From assembly GCA_020881915.1 (NCBI GenBank), contig JAJFPB010000003.1, positions 2,852,001 to 2,916,000 of the forward strand: a DNA stretch of 64,000 bases, given 5' to 3'. This stretch comes from Paramyrothecium sp. XJ0827 (Eukaryota > Ascomycota > Sordariomycetes > Hypocreales > Stachybotryaceae). Below the pieces are notes generated by a model that was given only the letters and a program-made list of their open reading frames with translations, had not been told where the DNA came from and did not search any database. Positions 23,024 through 32,729 of this stretch are shown here, one piece after another (position 1 is the first letter of the stretch; every line of letters starts with the position of its first letter). The position numbers and the translations under genes are program-made.

Positions 23024-23650
23024 TCATCACCATGAGTAACAAAAGCAGCAGCAGCTCCAGACTCTGTATTCAAATGCTTTCTTTCCACCACGCTTCCGTC
23101 GCCGGGACCGCAACCGCAATCGCAGAAATCTCAACTTGTTCGCGGCCATCAAGTCAGAAGATTCACTCCACTCAGCAACCGAGAATTCTGTCGACCCGGG
23201 AGGTCCTCGCAGCTCCAGCTCTTACCCCCGCCGCCGTCCCAGCAGATCGAGTCCTTACACAGAAACATGATGATTTAGAGGTGGTGGCTATGATAGAAAA
23301 ACAGATGCCAACGAAGGCGATGACGGGCTTAGTATGATATTTATTTCTCGTCATGCCCGAACAGGGACGGATGACCACACATTCAAAAGCCTGCAGTCTT
23401 GTACCTACACACAAGAAATGTCCGATCTATACACCAGTGCTTATTCTGGTGATAAACATCCATCGGAGGTCACCAACTTGGACAGAATCCCCAGTGGATG
23501 ACTTGAGCACCAAAATCGACGGAACCACCTTTCTTGTATGCTGGAGAAACCAACTGAATTGCTCAAAGTTCCTCTTCACAACCCGGTCAAGCCAGTTTGC
23601 AATGAGGGATATGTCAACACCGACATTCCCCGACCTCCCCAGCACGTGGC
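23024..23650 (+). pseudogene. Possible decayed coding relic
   Basis: One frame reads Gln-, Arg- and Asn-rich peptide (RFRRRDRNRNRRN), then SEDSLHSATE and YTSAYSGDKHPSEV, interrupted by at least three stop codons. Codon-like composition is better than in neighbouring DNA, but no family is recognised, so this is only a suggestion of former coding sequence. Confidence 0.25.
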
Positions 23651-23682
23651 TTGAAGGTCTCATCCCACACTCCCTGCCGTAG

Positions 23683-24235
23683 CTTGAAGACGAACCCGCC
23701 TCAGCCGAAGCTTGACGTTTCTCACTCAATCTCCCCCACTGCAGCTTGAAGATCGATCTCAGATCATCTCCCCCACTGCAGCTTGAAGATTACAGATCAT
23801 CTCCCCCACTGCAGCTTGAAGATCGATCCCAGATCATCTCCCCCACTGCAGCTTGAAGATCGATCCAAGATCATCTCCCCCACCGAAGCTTGAAGATGTC
23901 AAATCGTCTCCCCCACCGAAGCTTGAAGACGAGCCTGCCACAGCCTATGCTTGCAGGTCTTTTCCCAATCAGTCTCCCCCACCGAAGCTTGAAGACGAAC
24001 CCGCCTCAGCCGAAGCTTGACGTTTCTTTCCACTCGATCTCCCCCACTACAGCTTGAAGATCGATCTCAGACCATCTCCCCCACTGCAGCTTGAAGATCG
24101 ATCTCAGCTCGTCTCCCCCGCCGCAGCTTGAAGACGAGCCTGCCCCAGCCTATGCTTGCAGGTCTTTTCCCAATCAGTCTCCCCCGCCGTAGCTTGAAGA
24201 CGAGCCTGTAGAAGCCCAAAGTTGCAGGTCTTTCA
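23683..24235. repeat. Tandem minisatellite with a CTCCCCCAC-GCAGCTTGAAGA core
   Basis: A core of about 24 bp (CTCCCCCACYGMAGCTTGAAGA) recurs roughly 13 times, spaced by variable GATCGATCTCAGATCAT-type linkers. A higher-order unit is also visible: the linkers with GAACCCGCCTCAGCCGAAGC and with CCTATGCTTGCAGGTC each occur at least twice, hundreds of bases apart. No coding role is seen. Confidence 0.85.
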
Positions 24236-24479
24236 CAAAGAAGGGAAGGGAGGGGAGGTGGGGTAAGGGAGATGGGGTCGATAGCCTCTGCGTTTGGCTG
24301 GCGTACCTAGATATTGAGGCTGCTTGCGGCAAATCCGAGTGTTGCGTGCTTGTGCTTCAAGCTGTCGTATAGGCGTGATTGCAAATTGCCCGCTGCTTAG
24401 CTAGATGAAGGTCGCCGCAAATCGGCGGGGATGCAAATAATGAAAGGTTGAAAATTTGAGGGGGGAGTTTCTTCGTTCC

Positions 24480-24720
24480 GCAGGTGCCTTGCCTTATCTA
24501 GTCCATCTGCAAACCTGAGGCACCAAGCGCCAGTCACTGAAGTAAGGTAAGGTACCAAGGTAGGTAGCAGGTGCCGAGTTTGTCGCCTGCCTTCCTTGTG
24601 GATGCATTGGCCAGATAAGTACCTGAGGCATCATTAAGATAAGGTAAAGTGCCTGCGTGGTTGCAAGTAAGGTAATGGAAGGTAAGGTATCTAAGGTACC
24701 TTACCTAGCAGCACCTGCCA
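24480..24720. repeat. Dispersed AAGGTA / TACCTTACCT words
   Basis: Short GTAAGGTA, AAGGTACC and TACCTTACCT words recur more than ten times in 240 bp, partly as inverted pairs. Similar words occur at 22605-22660 and 28795-28900. Confidence 0.6.
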
Positions 24721-24822
24721 TATTTTAAATGGAGTCATACCATGGCGCATCTGTGATTCGTTCATATATTTACGTGTTTCTCGAGGAAGCCTGCGTCCTG
24801 TCGGCCACCCTCTCCGCCTTCA

Positions 24823-25140
24823 ATGTCCATTCAGTCCGCCACCGAATCGTCTACTACCGTGCCTGACCGGCAAAAGAAATTTGACGAGATCTTTCGCGAC
24901 TTCGTAGAGGGCAACTTCGCCATATCTAATGCAGAAAAACGGCAGACAGCGCAGCAGTTCGTAGACAATCGCAGAGGGGTGTGTCAATTCGAGGTAGGTC
25001 AAATGAGGCCATTGAATTTGGGATGTATAAATCACGTGTTAGTTTGAGCTGTGCTAAGATGTCGATCAGACTAAACTCCAGGCTCTGCGGAAGGTTCTCA
25101 GTATCGGGCTCTCAAACAACCACTGATGCTGATTTGCTGG
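24823..25140 (+). pseudogene. Small truncated gene relic
   Basis: Exon-like sequence from ATG 24823 reads MSIQSATESS, then FDEIFRDFVEGNFAISNAEK and a Cys near RGVCQFE, followed by GTAGGT at 24993. A possible second exon after GATCAG (about 25070) reads KLQALRKVLSIGLSNN and soon meets a stop. The pattern of an RDFVEG.F helix and then LQALRKVLS recalls the N-terminal helical region of fungal NFX1-type helicases, but that is a weak resemblance. The gene is too short to be whole. Confidence 0.35.
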
Positions 25141-25177
25141 AGCAAACAGGACCAACATTAGTTCACTAGCACATTCA

Positions 25178-25262
25178 CAGGTAAATGGCACAAAGAAAAG
25201 TCTCCCGTCCAAGAAAGTTCAATTGAAACTGCAAACGCGACTGCGTGACCCTGTGAAGACAT
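25178..25262 (-). repeat. Repeat block r, copy 1
   Basis: The reverse complement (GGGTCACG, CAATTGAAC, TTGGACGGGAGAC, TTTGTGCCATTT) matches 32575-32655 in order, with mostly transition differences. Here it lies just beyond the 3' end of gag-like copy 3; the other copy lies next to LTR-like repeat b2. Confidence 0.65.
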
Positions 25263-25320
25263 TGCCCCAGAAAACAGGACCATTCTTCTGAATGTTATAG
25301 TCGCTCAGAGTGCGGACACC

Positions 25321-26079
25321 CTACTGGCCCGAAGGCCCCGAGTCCTCGCCGTCCTTCTTCTTCTGCTGTTGTTGTTGCTGCTGCAGCTGGTGCTGTCGAC
25401 GTACATAGTCGTTCAGCTGGGAAATAAGCAGCTGGTACTGCTCCTGCTGCTGCTGGAGTTGCTGCTGCTGTTGTTGGATCAGCTGCTGCTGCTCCTGCTG
25501 CTGCTGCCGCAGCGCCGCCACCTCCGCCCGAAGGCCCGCAATCTCTTGCTGTTGCTGCTGCTGTTGCTCGATCGTAGCAGGAGCGGGAGCAGGCAGAGCC
25601 TGCTGTTGCGGTTGCTGCTGCTGCTGCTGCTGCTGAGGGGGGGGGAGGGGCCGCCGACATTCCGAGGCACGATGGCCCTTTTTCCCACACTTGATGGTTT
25701 GTTAGCAAGGTACTCTTCAAGTAAATGCAGTAGGCAGAGAGCAAAGTCTGGGTACGTGGACAGACAAGCAGAGGTCAGATGCCCAGTCTGACATTTGTCT
25801 AATAGTAGGGATGGCCAACACCAATAAAGCAGAAGATACTTACGTTATCGCATTGGCTGCGATAATTATCGCGGCGTGGCCGCTTGCCGCCGCCGCCGCC
25901 GCCGCCGCCAGAGAAACCGCCACCACCACCGCCAAAGTTGAAGTTGTATGTAAACACTATGCCTGATGTTAGTGTATGATTCATAAGACTTTGCAGTGGA
26001 TGACATTGTACTTACTGGTGATGCGGTTGTGTATGGTGTAAGTTCTTAATGCAAGGTCATGAAAGTAGCTATAACTTAT
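25321..26079 (-). CDS. Gag-like CCHC zinc-knuckle protein, copy 3 (partial, single frame)
   Basis: The visible part is complement(join(25321..25689, 25844..25962, 26016..26079)). The upstream exon is open back to a TAG at 26080-26082, so a true start is missing or lies beyond another intron. Order of parts: a TYTIHNRITS segment, a GGGGGGFSGGGGGGGG tract, KRPRRDNYRSQCDN, intron of 154 bp (GTAAGT, TGCTAAC branch, CATCAAG), then CGKKGHRASECRR. Splicing completes a C-x2-C-x4-H-x4-C knuckle. The tail is extremely Gln-rich with short charged helices (EIAGLRAEVAALRQ) and ends in DGEDSGPSGQ. This is the only copy whose knuckle and tail share one frame. It is likely a nucleic-acid-binding, aggregation-prone or coiled-coil protein of retroelement Gag type; no pol genes are nearby. 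Confidence 0.55.
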
Positions 26080-26082
26080 CTA

Positions 26083-28049
26083 TTTAGTAGATTACCTTAT
26101 CTTCACCGCCTTGCAGTAAAAAAGATCACGGGCTTTGAATGTTTCCCACTAGTGCCAGGTATTGAGCTGTCACCAGCTGCCAGGCTTGTCCTGTCTGGCC
26201 TGGCGGATTTATTTGATCTCATTTGAGGATTGTTCGCTGGCTGGCGCCGGTCAGAGCCTGAACTCAGGATGTGATTTTCCAGGAAATCAATTTTCGAGTT
26301 CCCAGTCACTTCTCGAAACTTACTTTTCTATTACAAGATCACTTACCAGGGCATTTTACGTGCGTTCAAGACGGCAGATTTAAACAGGCGAGATGAGCTA
26401 AGGTAGTCATGAGGGTGTATTTCCATTTACGGACGAGAACATGATTTTAAGTGGACGCCGAGCACTTTTAGCACGACGCTTAATTAAGCTCAGGATCCAC
26501 TCATCACCTCCTCCAAACGACAAGGCTGAAGACGCAAATGTCCACTCATAGACCCCCACAGCATCGCATGTTTGAAAAATGGAAGCGTAAAACATGCCTC
26601 CCGCAATTTTCTGAGGTCATTTCACCTTGAACTTGTTTGCAAGAGGGAAAACAGAGCGACCTGTCATTACGGGATAAGCATGCTCCATCCCGTCCTGTCC
26701 CCCTAAATGACTGGTCGAAGCACTGTCGACGGGCGGGTCAAAACGGCTGTCATGGGGAGTCATCGCCTGCGTGTGGTATAAATCGCATCTTGTGCTGTAC
26801 GACAGACGTCTGCGCCATCACCTCTTCGATTCTGCATGAGCGAGATGATCCCATACCGTTGGGAAACAGGGGGTAATGAGGTACAGCGTCCACTTCCGAG
26901 CACTTTCGCCTGAATTCATGGAGCTCTGCTCTCGCACCATGGGAATAAATATATTGAAGAAACTACCTATGAATGATGGACAACAAGTCCACAGTCTCCT
27001 CTGTAAGCTCTGCCATGAGACTCTCTCCCTTGTGGGCAATTGAGGATGAGTCTTTACCAATGTCCACCCTGAAAACCTTGCAGTGAGCACAACAGCCAGG
27101 TATAATCTGTAGAACCACCATTATTGTTGTTCGTCACATTATGGTCACTTAGTAACTACGGCGGCACTGTCTGGTAACGAGCCTCTCTTTGCGAGTCTCA
27201 AAGAATCCGGAAGGTAAATCAAGGTGTTAATAAATATTGAAGTGGATATGATCACCCGATCCCGCATCAGATCATTGACATAAATGACTTAAATTCCAGC
27301 TGGGATTCGGCCTGGCTTGTTACCTGGCAGTAGACTTAACCAACGCCTAGAACCTTGTCAACTTTTTAGGCTCATATAAGAACATTCTGTATATCTGAAA
27401 CCTTCGCAAGAAAAATTGTCTCGTTGTACAATCCGATCAGGCGAAGTCATGTCTATAAACTATCTGAGATAAATCTCTCAAAAATCTTAGAAATAAATAT
27501 GAATTTAAGTCGAGAATTGTCATATTTTTGTTTGTTTTTTCTTCCAATTCCCTAAAATACTGTTTACGGTAGACCGTTTCGCACTCCGGGGTTTTTTTTT
27601 TTTTTGGCTCTCCACTTGCTTCCTTCGTTCATGTACTGGGGAGCAAGTGTATTTGTCGCATCTTTGCGTCCCCAACGCAAGTACATGCATGCGTCGGCCA
27701 CTCCCATGCCTTGTACGCCAGGGCGCGCAGCCTACCTTGGTCGACCCGTTGAACGGCCCGACTCGATAATATGAAGGTTACAGAAAATGCTGGGCATGTC
27801 CGTCCGGAAGATTTTCATCGACGATATATGATCCAGGCTGCAGCTTGCTGACGCCCTGTGTCAAGGAAGAGGTCAGTGAGGAAGATCGGAGATGGGAGAG
27901 CCTGATAGCTAAACGTATCGTTAACGAGCTTCCGAAGTCTCTCACGAACTGCCCAGCCTCGCCATAGCATTTCGACTGGGCATGGCCAGGGCGAAGATAT
28001 TCATCGAGGCTGTTCGATCCACCTGCAGCTTATTATCGCCCCAGGCTTA
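26083..28049. other. Gene-free stretch with AT-rich part
   Basis: No gene is recognised. Bases ~27370-27560 are AT-rich, followed by a poly-T tract at 27593-27606, as in other RIP-degraded parts. Confidence 0.45.
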
Positions 28050-28320
28050 CCAGATGGCAGAGCCAGCGGGTCCAATGCCAAGTTCGAAACAGTAGCTGAA
28101 GCTGATGCATCGCTTTGGAGTACAATGAAGCCTGCAACTTTGCCCCCATCTCCCCTGCTTCCCGGATACAAATGAAATCCGCAAGCCTTAGAACGACGGA
28201 TTGAGTAGCAGCAGTAGCCCATCCGGATCTAGGAGATGTAGCGAGGGTGGGATGGCCGACGGAGAGGCGCTGTGGTTCGTCGGCTCGCGGCTTGCCGTAG
28301 CACATCATGAGTAAAAGCAC
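28050..28320 (-). pseudogene. Gag-like relic, copy 6 (core segment only)
   Basis: The minus strand encodes GKPRADEPQRLSVGHPTLAT and, further on, GAKLQASLYSKAMHQ. This aligns, with substitutions, to the segment at 18020-18250 upstream of the zinc knuckle of copy 1. No Gly-rich exon or knuckle follows downstream on this strand. Confidence 0.5.
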
Positions 28321-29060
28321 CTATTGAGACCTTGAAAGTAGTTAATAAAGTAATCTATTAATCAATTCGAGTAGTCATTATTTGATAATAAGTATTGGGC
28401 TCATGGGTGACCTCTACAAGTCTTACTGTCTATTTCACAGTTCGGACGGATGCAGGATTTTCGACAAACAAAAGGAAGCGGGTAAAGCATACCTACTTGT
28501 AACACTGCCCTCGACTGCCAACTGAAATGATATGGCAGCTAAGGCAAGGCAGGTTCATTGCCAACGAGTGGGGGGTAAATCCATGGTCTTAGAGTAGGAC
28601 TTGGAAGGTGCTCCGAACATTGGCAACTCTGGGGTGGAGTCGACCTCGTATTGCTTGGGAATTTCTCATCTGTCGACAGTTGTGACAGGCACGGGAGCGC
28701 TGGTCATCAAAGAGAATAGCTAGGGTAGGTAAAGTAAGTACGGCAAGCAACCACAATGGCATTCGGCATGAAAACGACATCACTGGGTAAAAACACGGTA
28801 AGGTAAGGTAGCCTGACTCCAACGGCCTGCCTGAGGTGCCGTAGGCTAGCAGGCCTTGGGAGGACAAACGCTGAGGATAGGTACCTCGTACCTTTGTAGT
28901 CCTCAAAAAGAGTAGCACGATGTCATCACGACCCTGGCTTAAGTGCATACAACACCCTCCAGAACCAATCTTTCGTGCTCATTTACTGTGGTGATTAAAC
29001 GTGGTTCGACTTACACGACGTATCGACAAGATATGCGGAACAGAAAAGAATTGCGGTGAG
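28321..29060. other. Gene-free stretch
   Basis: No gene is recognised. TAAGGTAAGGTAGCC and related words cluster at 28795-28900. The last ~60 bases are the likely leader of the poly-Glu gene. Confidence 0.4.
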
Positions 29061-29990
29061 ATGGAAGGCCGCAAGAGCAGGGCTACACAAGCCCTTAAGA
29101 CTCCCGTCAAGGAAACTTACGACTTGGCTCACAGCAACAGCGAGGACGGTAGGGTAGGTCAGAGTAGTGACAAAAAGACGGCAGACAATCCCGACCTTCC
29201 ATCGCCTGCCGACCTCGTGACTAAACGTATGTTCCTAGTCTGATTCCGAGGCGTAGATGTAAGGACAAAAATTCGACTGTCGGGGTCTGTTGTAGATGGA
29301 GGCCGAGTATAAAACGAGACCTGAGAGGAACAATCAGCATATGTAGGTGTTAACACCGAAGAACTTGCGGATGTCAAGCGCCCAAAGAAGAAGTCAACAA
29401 AGGTCGGCAAAGTTGCTGCCTCGGACGTCAAGAAAGGCGGCGGCGACGAGGACCGGGACGACGAGTACATTCCTGCTCTGGGGGACGAGGAAGAAGAAGA
29501 AGAAGAAGAAGAAGAAGAAGAAGAAGAAGAAGAAGAAGAAGAAGAAGAAGAAGAAGAAGAAGAAGAAGAAGAAGAAGAAGAAGAAGAAGAAGAAGAAGAA
29601 GAAGAAGAAGAAGAAGAAGAAGAAGAAGAAGAAGAAGAAGAAGAAGAAGAAGAAGAAGAAGAAGACATTGATGCAGAGGAGGTTGAAGACGAAGCACCGC
29701 CTCTTTTTTTGCTGTTCCCCAACGCAAGCGAGAATAGAGAGAGACGAGGAAGAATAAAAAAGAGGGGAAAAAGAGGAAAAAAAGAAGGAAAAGAGAGGAA
29801 AAGAGAGGAAAAGAGAGGAAAAGAGAGGGAAAAAAAGAAGTTTTTAAGAGATGGGAAGTAAGTCTCAGAGAGAGTGTGACCAGCCGCCGGCATGCCGGCG
29901 CAAGCAAACATTCCCTCAAGGTGCAGCAACGCTCTGGAGGTCAGTGGTAACAACAGTCTGCCATCCGGCGGCTTCGTTGTTGTCGGATGA
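29061..29990 (+). CDS. Acidic protein with a 59-residue polyglutamate tract
   Basis: The model is join(29061..29226, 29347..29857, 29921..29990), 248 residues. Both introns fit in phase (GTATGT...ATGTAG, 120 bp; GTAAGT...CCTCAAG, 63 bp), but the last exon is less certain, because a TAA at 29859 would end the protein if the second intron is retained. The N-terminus is basic/Ser-rich (MEGRKSRATQALKTPVKE), followed by KRPKKKSTKVGK and DEDRDDEYIPALGDE, then 59 Glu encoded by GAG plus 58 GAA codons. A Lys/Arg/Glu-rich tail follows. Such charged low-complexity proteins are often nuclear, but no family is recognised. The pure GAA tract suggests recent expansion. Confidence 0.4.
29490..29663 (+). repeat. 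(GAA)58 trinucleotide repeat
   Basis: The tract is 174 bp of uninterrupted GAA. It is in frame with the flanking acidic coding sequence on the + strand. Its purity and length make it prone to length change and assembly error. Confidence 0.95.
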
Positions 29991-31058
29991 ATTGTAGTAA
30001 AGAAGTGGGTTCAAGAAACGCAAGGCCAGTGAGATTCGTCTTACTAAGGATAATGCTCACCCCAGTATGGGTAACTTTGCTGCTACGACTGCCTCAACAG
30101 CAGCAGAGTATGAGAAATATTGACTGCGAGTGCTGGTGGGTACTTTTGCTAGCTGGCCCATGTTTAAACATCGACCGGCTGGCTACTATCTGATTTTCTC
30201 AAATCTGCTTTATTAAGCAACAAGTGCATTGGCTCATGTCCGATAGCCTTGCCTCCGATTCATCTCCGTCGCCTTTTAGAGACATTCTTACTAGAGGGCC
30301 CTCAACACGGTGCACTTGGCATTGCACGATTGTACATGAACGTGAACGGCCCCATTAAAGTAAAGGTTAGATTTCATGCAAAGATGTCATTTCGACTGCC
30401 TGGCAATTCATTACAGTATTGGTTCACACCCACTGGGACGGCGAGCAGGCCCGGCAGACCACCAGTAGACAGTCTACACTCATAAGTAGCAGTGGCAGAG
30501 CTGGCGCCTTAGATATAGCCACTCTTGCAAGACACTACGCCGCATGCTCTCGCTTGTATCAGGCATCAACGGCTTCCTGGAGCGCCGCCCTTGATTTCAT
30601 TCCTTCCATCTCACCTTTTCAAGCACTCCAAATAATGACTTACGACCTCGATTTCCGCACCGGCAGCTTCCTTGACGTACAGTTGTTTCCCATCGACAGA
30701 ATAAGCCGCGTCGTCATAATCATGGGGCACTCTTCGCGTCCGACCTTCTTGGGCATGCTCATTCCACAAAATCCATCGATCCTCCATAAGCTCGCCAAGG
30801 CACACTGGCACGTTCAATGCTAATTACTTTGCAACCCCACGTGTCGTACCTGAACCTTACCTCTCGTTCGATAGTGGCCTTCAACCGCGATACTTTGGAA
30901 TTGTTTCAATGGTTTTCTTGATGGCCAGCGGCCTCAACATGGTCGTCGGGATTTGCTACTTGCGCAAGTTCACTATACCTGTTGGCTCTTGACACTCTCG
31001 TCACCAGTAAATATAAACTCGTCCATTATACAACGCCATGAGCATACTCTGACATCAG
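29991..31058. other. Gene-free stretch
   Basis: No supported gene. A 68-residue minus-strand frame near 30611-30817 is open but has no partner exon or recognised family. Confidence 0.4.
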
Positions 31059-31171
31059 GTATAGTGTCTACCTATCATTTCACCTTTGGCGATGGCGGTT
31101 TCTCTGGCGGCGGCGGCGGCGGCGGTGGCAAGCGGCCTCGCTGCGAATTTCATCGCGGGATATATAACAGT
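31059..31171 (+). pseudogene. Gag-like relic, copy 4 (Gly-rich exon only)
   Basis: After an intron-like CTCTGACATCAG the sequence reads IVSTYHFTFGDGGFSGGGGG and KRPRCEFHRGIY, clearly homologous to the Gly-rich exon of copy 3 (IVFTYNFNFGGG, KRPRRDNYRSQ). The upstream GTCACCAGTAAAT matches the previous exon end and donor. No knuckle exon follows, and the knuckle Cys is lost. Confidence 0.6.
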
Positions 31172-31321
31172 ATGAATTTCTTCTCCTTGGTGTCGTGTGT
31201 ATCCAAGATACTATGAGATAGTTCTGAATTCAGGTATTTGATCTACACTTGTTTCTCCCAAAACCAGCCGTAACAAAAAGGGTTTTTAAAAAATAAAAAA
31301 ACACCTAGGGTTCGAACCCCT

Positions 31322-31830
31322 TTACTTCCCCTCGGGTAGCAGCAAGTGCTGCGATTTTTTGAATTGGCCGTTGAGCTGGGCCACCAGCGACGCATGGTCG
31401 TGCTGCTGCTGTTGTCGTTGCTGTGTCTGCTGCTGCTCGGCGGCGTCGGCGGCGGCGAAGAGTTGGGGGAGAAGGGGTAGGGCAGGCAGAGGCTGCCTCT
31501 CCCGTCGGGCGGCGACAATCCCGGGCCCAATGGCCCGTTTTGTTGCACTAAAAAAGTCAATTAGTCTTTATCCACTATGTGCTGTGTTTGGATAACAGTA
31601 ATATAAGGACAGGAAGTTGGTAGATAAAAGGAATTTGGCGAGTGATATAGCTAGATAGTAATCGAGAAGCAATAGATATGAGATAAACAAGGGCAGATTA
31701 AATGCTGGATGATAAGTCAATACTTAAATAACCGAAAGGAACTCACATTATTGCAACGCCCGTAGAAGGGCTTGCGACCCCCAGGGTCGCGGCCACCGCC
31801 GCCAACGTCCCCAGGGGCGCCACTGCTATA
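31322..31830 (-). pseudogene. Gag-like CCHC gene, copy 5 (frameshifted)
   Basis: A Gly-rich exon (31747-31825; GDVGGGGRDPGGRKPFYGRCNN) is joined across a 199-bp intron (31548-31746; GTGAGT donor, GACTAATTGAC branch, TTTTTTAG acceptor) to CNKTGHWARDCRR, completing the CCHC knuckle. The conserved tail HDHASLVAQLNGQF...QHLLLPEGK with stop at 31322-31324 lies in the +1 frame relative to the knuckle; the switch falls at the C-run (31465-31469 on the given strand). The exon and intron are homologous to copy 2, down to the repeated CCCCCAGGGTCGCGGCC block. Confidence 0.6.
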
Positions 31831-31892
31831 AAATGTGTCAGATGAATCATTCAAGAAGTTAAGAAGGGTAATGAAAAGACCTACACATCTTC

Positions 31893-32024
31893 AGTATGTT
31901 GGTTTGTCCGCGTTCAATAACGATCAGTATATTGATTTATCCGCATTTCGTAACGATCCGTATATTGGGTTGTCTGCGTCCAGTAACGATCTGTGTATTG
32001 GGTTTTCCACGTCCAGTAACGAGA
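31893..32024. repeat. Four tandem 33-bp repeats
   Basis: Four imperfect units of 33 bp (AGTATGTTGGTTTGTCCGCG-type start, AACGATC end) follow each other. The unit length is a multiple of three, so a + frame shows 11-residue repeats (YVGLSAFNNDQ, YIDLSAFRNDP, YIGLSASSNDL, CIGFSTSSNER). The minus frame is also mostly open. It lies just upstream of gag-like copy 5, as a degenerate version does for copy 2. Confidence 0.8.
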
Positions 32025-32426
32025 GGGATGAAGGAAGGAAAGGGAAGAAAATCAAAACAAGGAAGAAATTCCCCCTCATATTAGTCGACCACACAGTGCC
32101 GGGCGGTGACGCGGACTGCCACCAGGCATTTGCGGCGCGAGCGGTGCTGTCAGCTGTAAATATCAGTCTGCCAGCTCGCTGGCCCTCAAGGAGCGGTCTA
32201 ATTGTTGTAGTAGGCAGAAAATTAAGCTGCTGCTTTTGCTATTGGCGAAGGGGAGGATAAGGAGGGCGACGCTATCCCGAGGCGGATGGATTGTTTTACA
32301 CACTATATAAATGTGTTGGCTACTAGTAGGTAAAGATACAGCACATATGCTCTTAATAGAAGGGCAGAGAAAATCCGCATATTCAGAATTCCTTATTGGG
32401 GCAATATCTTCACGTGTCAGGACATA

Positions 32427-32559
32427 TGAAACGGCGACTGTTCCGACCCTTATGGGGCACTGTTAACTATATAAGGAGCCGCTGCTCCCTCGTAGCTAGA
32501 GCTCTTCAGAGATTAATTTCACAGTTACACCCCATAGCGCTCTTCACTCTGATTCAGCA
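32427..32559. repeat. LTR-like repeat, copy b2
   Basis: This 133-bp block begins TGAAACGGCGACTGTTCC and ends CACTCTGATTCAGCA, homologous to copy b1 at 19219-19352. It has TG...CA ends and the same CTATATAAGGAGCCGCTGC box. Most differences to b1 are transitions. Confidence 0.65.
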
Positions 32560-32574
32560 ACCCGGTCTCTGACA

Positions 32575-32655
32575 TCACGGGTCACGTGGCTGCGTTTCGC
32601 AGTTTTAATTGAACATTTTGGACGGGAGACTCTTTGTGCCATTTGCCAGTGAATG
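32575..32655 (+). repeat. Repeat block r, copy 2
   Basis: Matches 25178-25262 in inverted orientation. It starts 16 bp after LTR-like repeat b2. Confidence 0.65.
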
Positions 32656-32670
32656 TTTGATATGGATATA

Positions 32671-32729
32671 GTGTAGTGTGGACACCCCCGGCTAACTTGA
32701 GTGTCATCCCCAAGCGCGGATCGGCCGTC
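32671..32729 (+). repeat. 59-bp direct repeat, left copy
   Basis: GTGTAGTGTGGACACCCCCG, then GCTAACTTGAG and AAGCGCGGATCGGCCGTC. The right copy lies at 33791-33848, 1.1 kb away in the same orientation. It could be the edge of a small transposable element. Confidence 0.7.

Noticed and set aside
23683..24235. CRISPR-like array
   Set aside because: The sequence is from a fungal nuclear genome; the linkers are themselves repeated, and no cas genes are present, so it is a minisatellite.
29159..29953. Minus-strand frame of 264 residues dominated by poly-Ser, and the overlapping poly-Leu and poly-Lys frames
   Set aside because: All are other-frame readings of the (GAA)58 tract; only the + strand Glu frame has charged flanks and splice-consistent neighbours.
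30611..30817. 68-residue minus-strand frame
   Set aside because: Reads like protein in places, but it has no partner exons or recognisable family.
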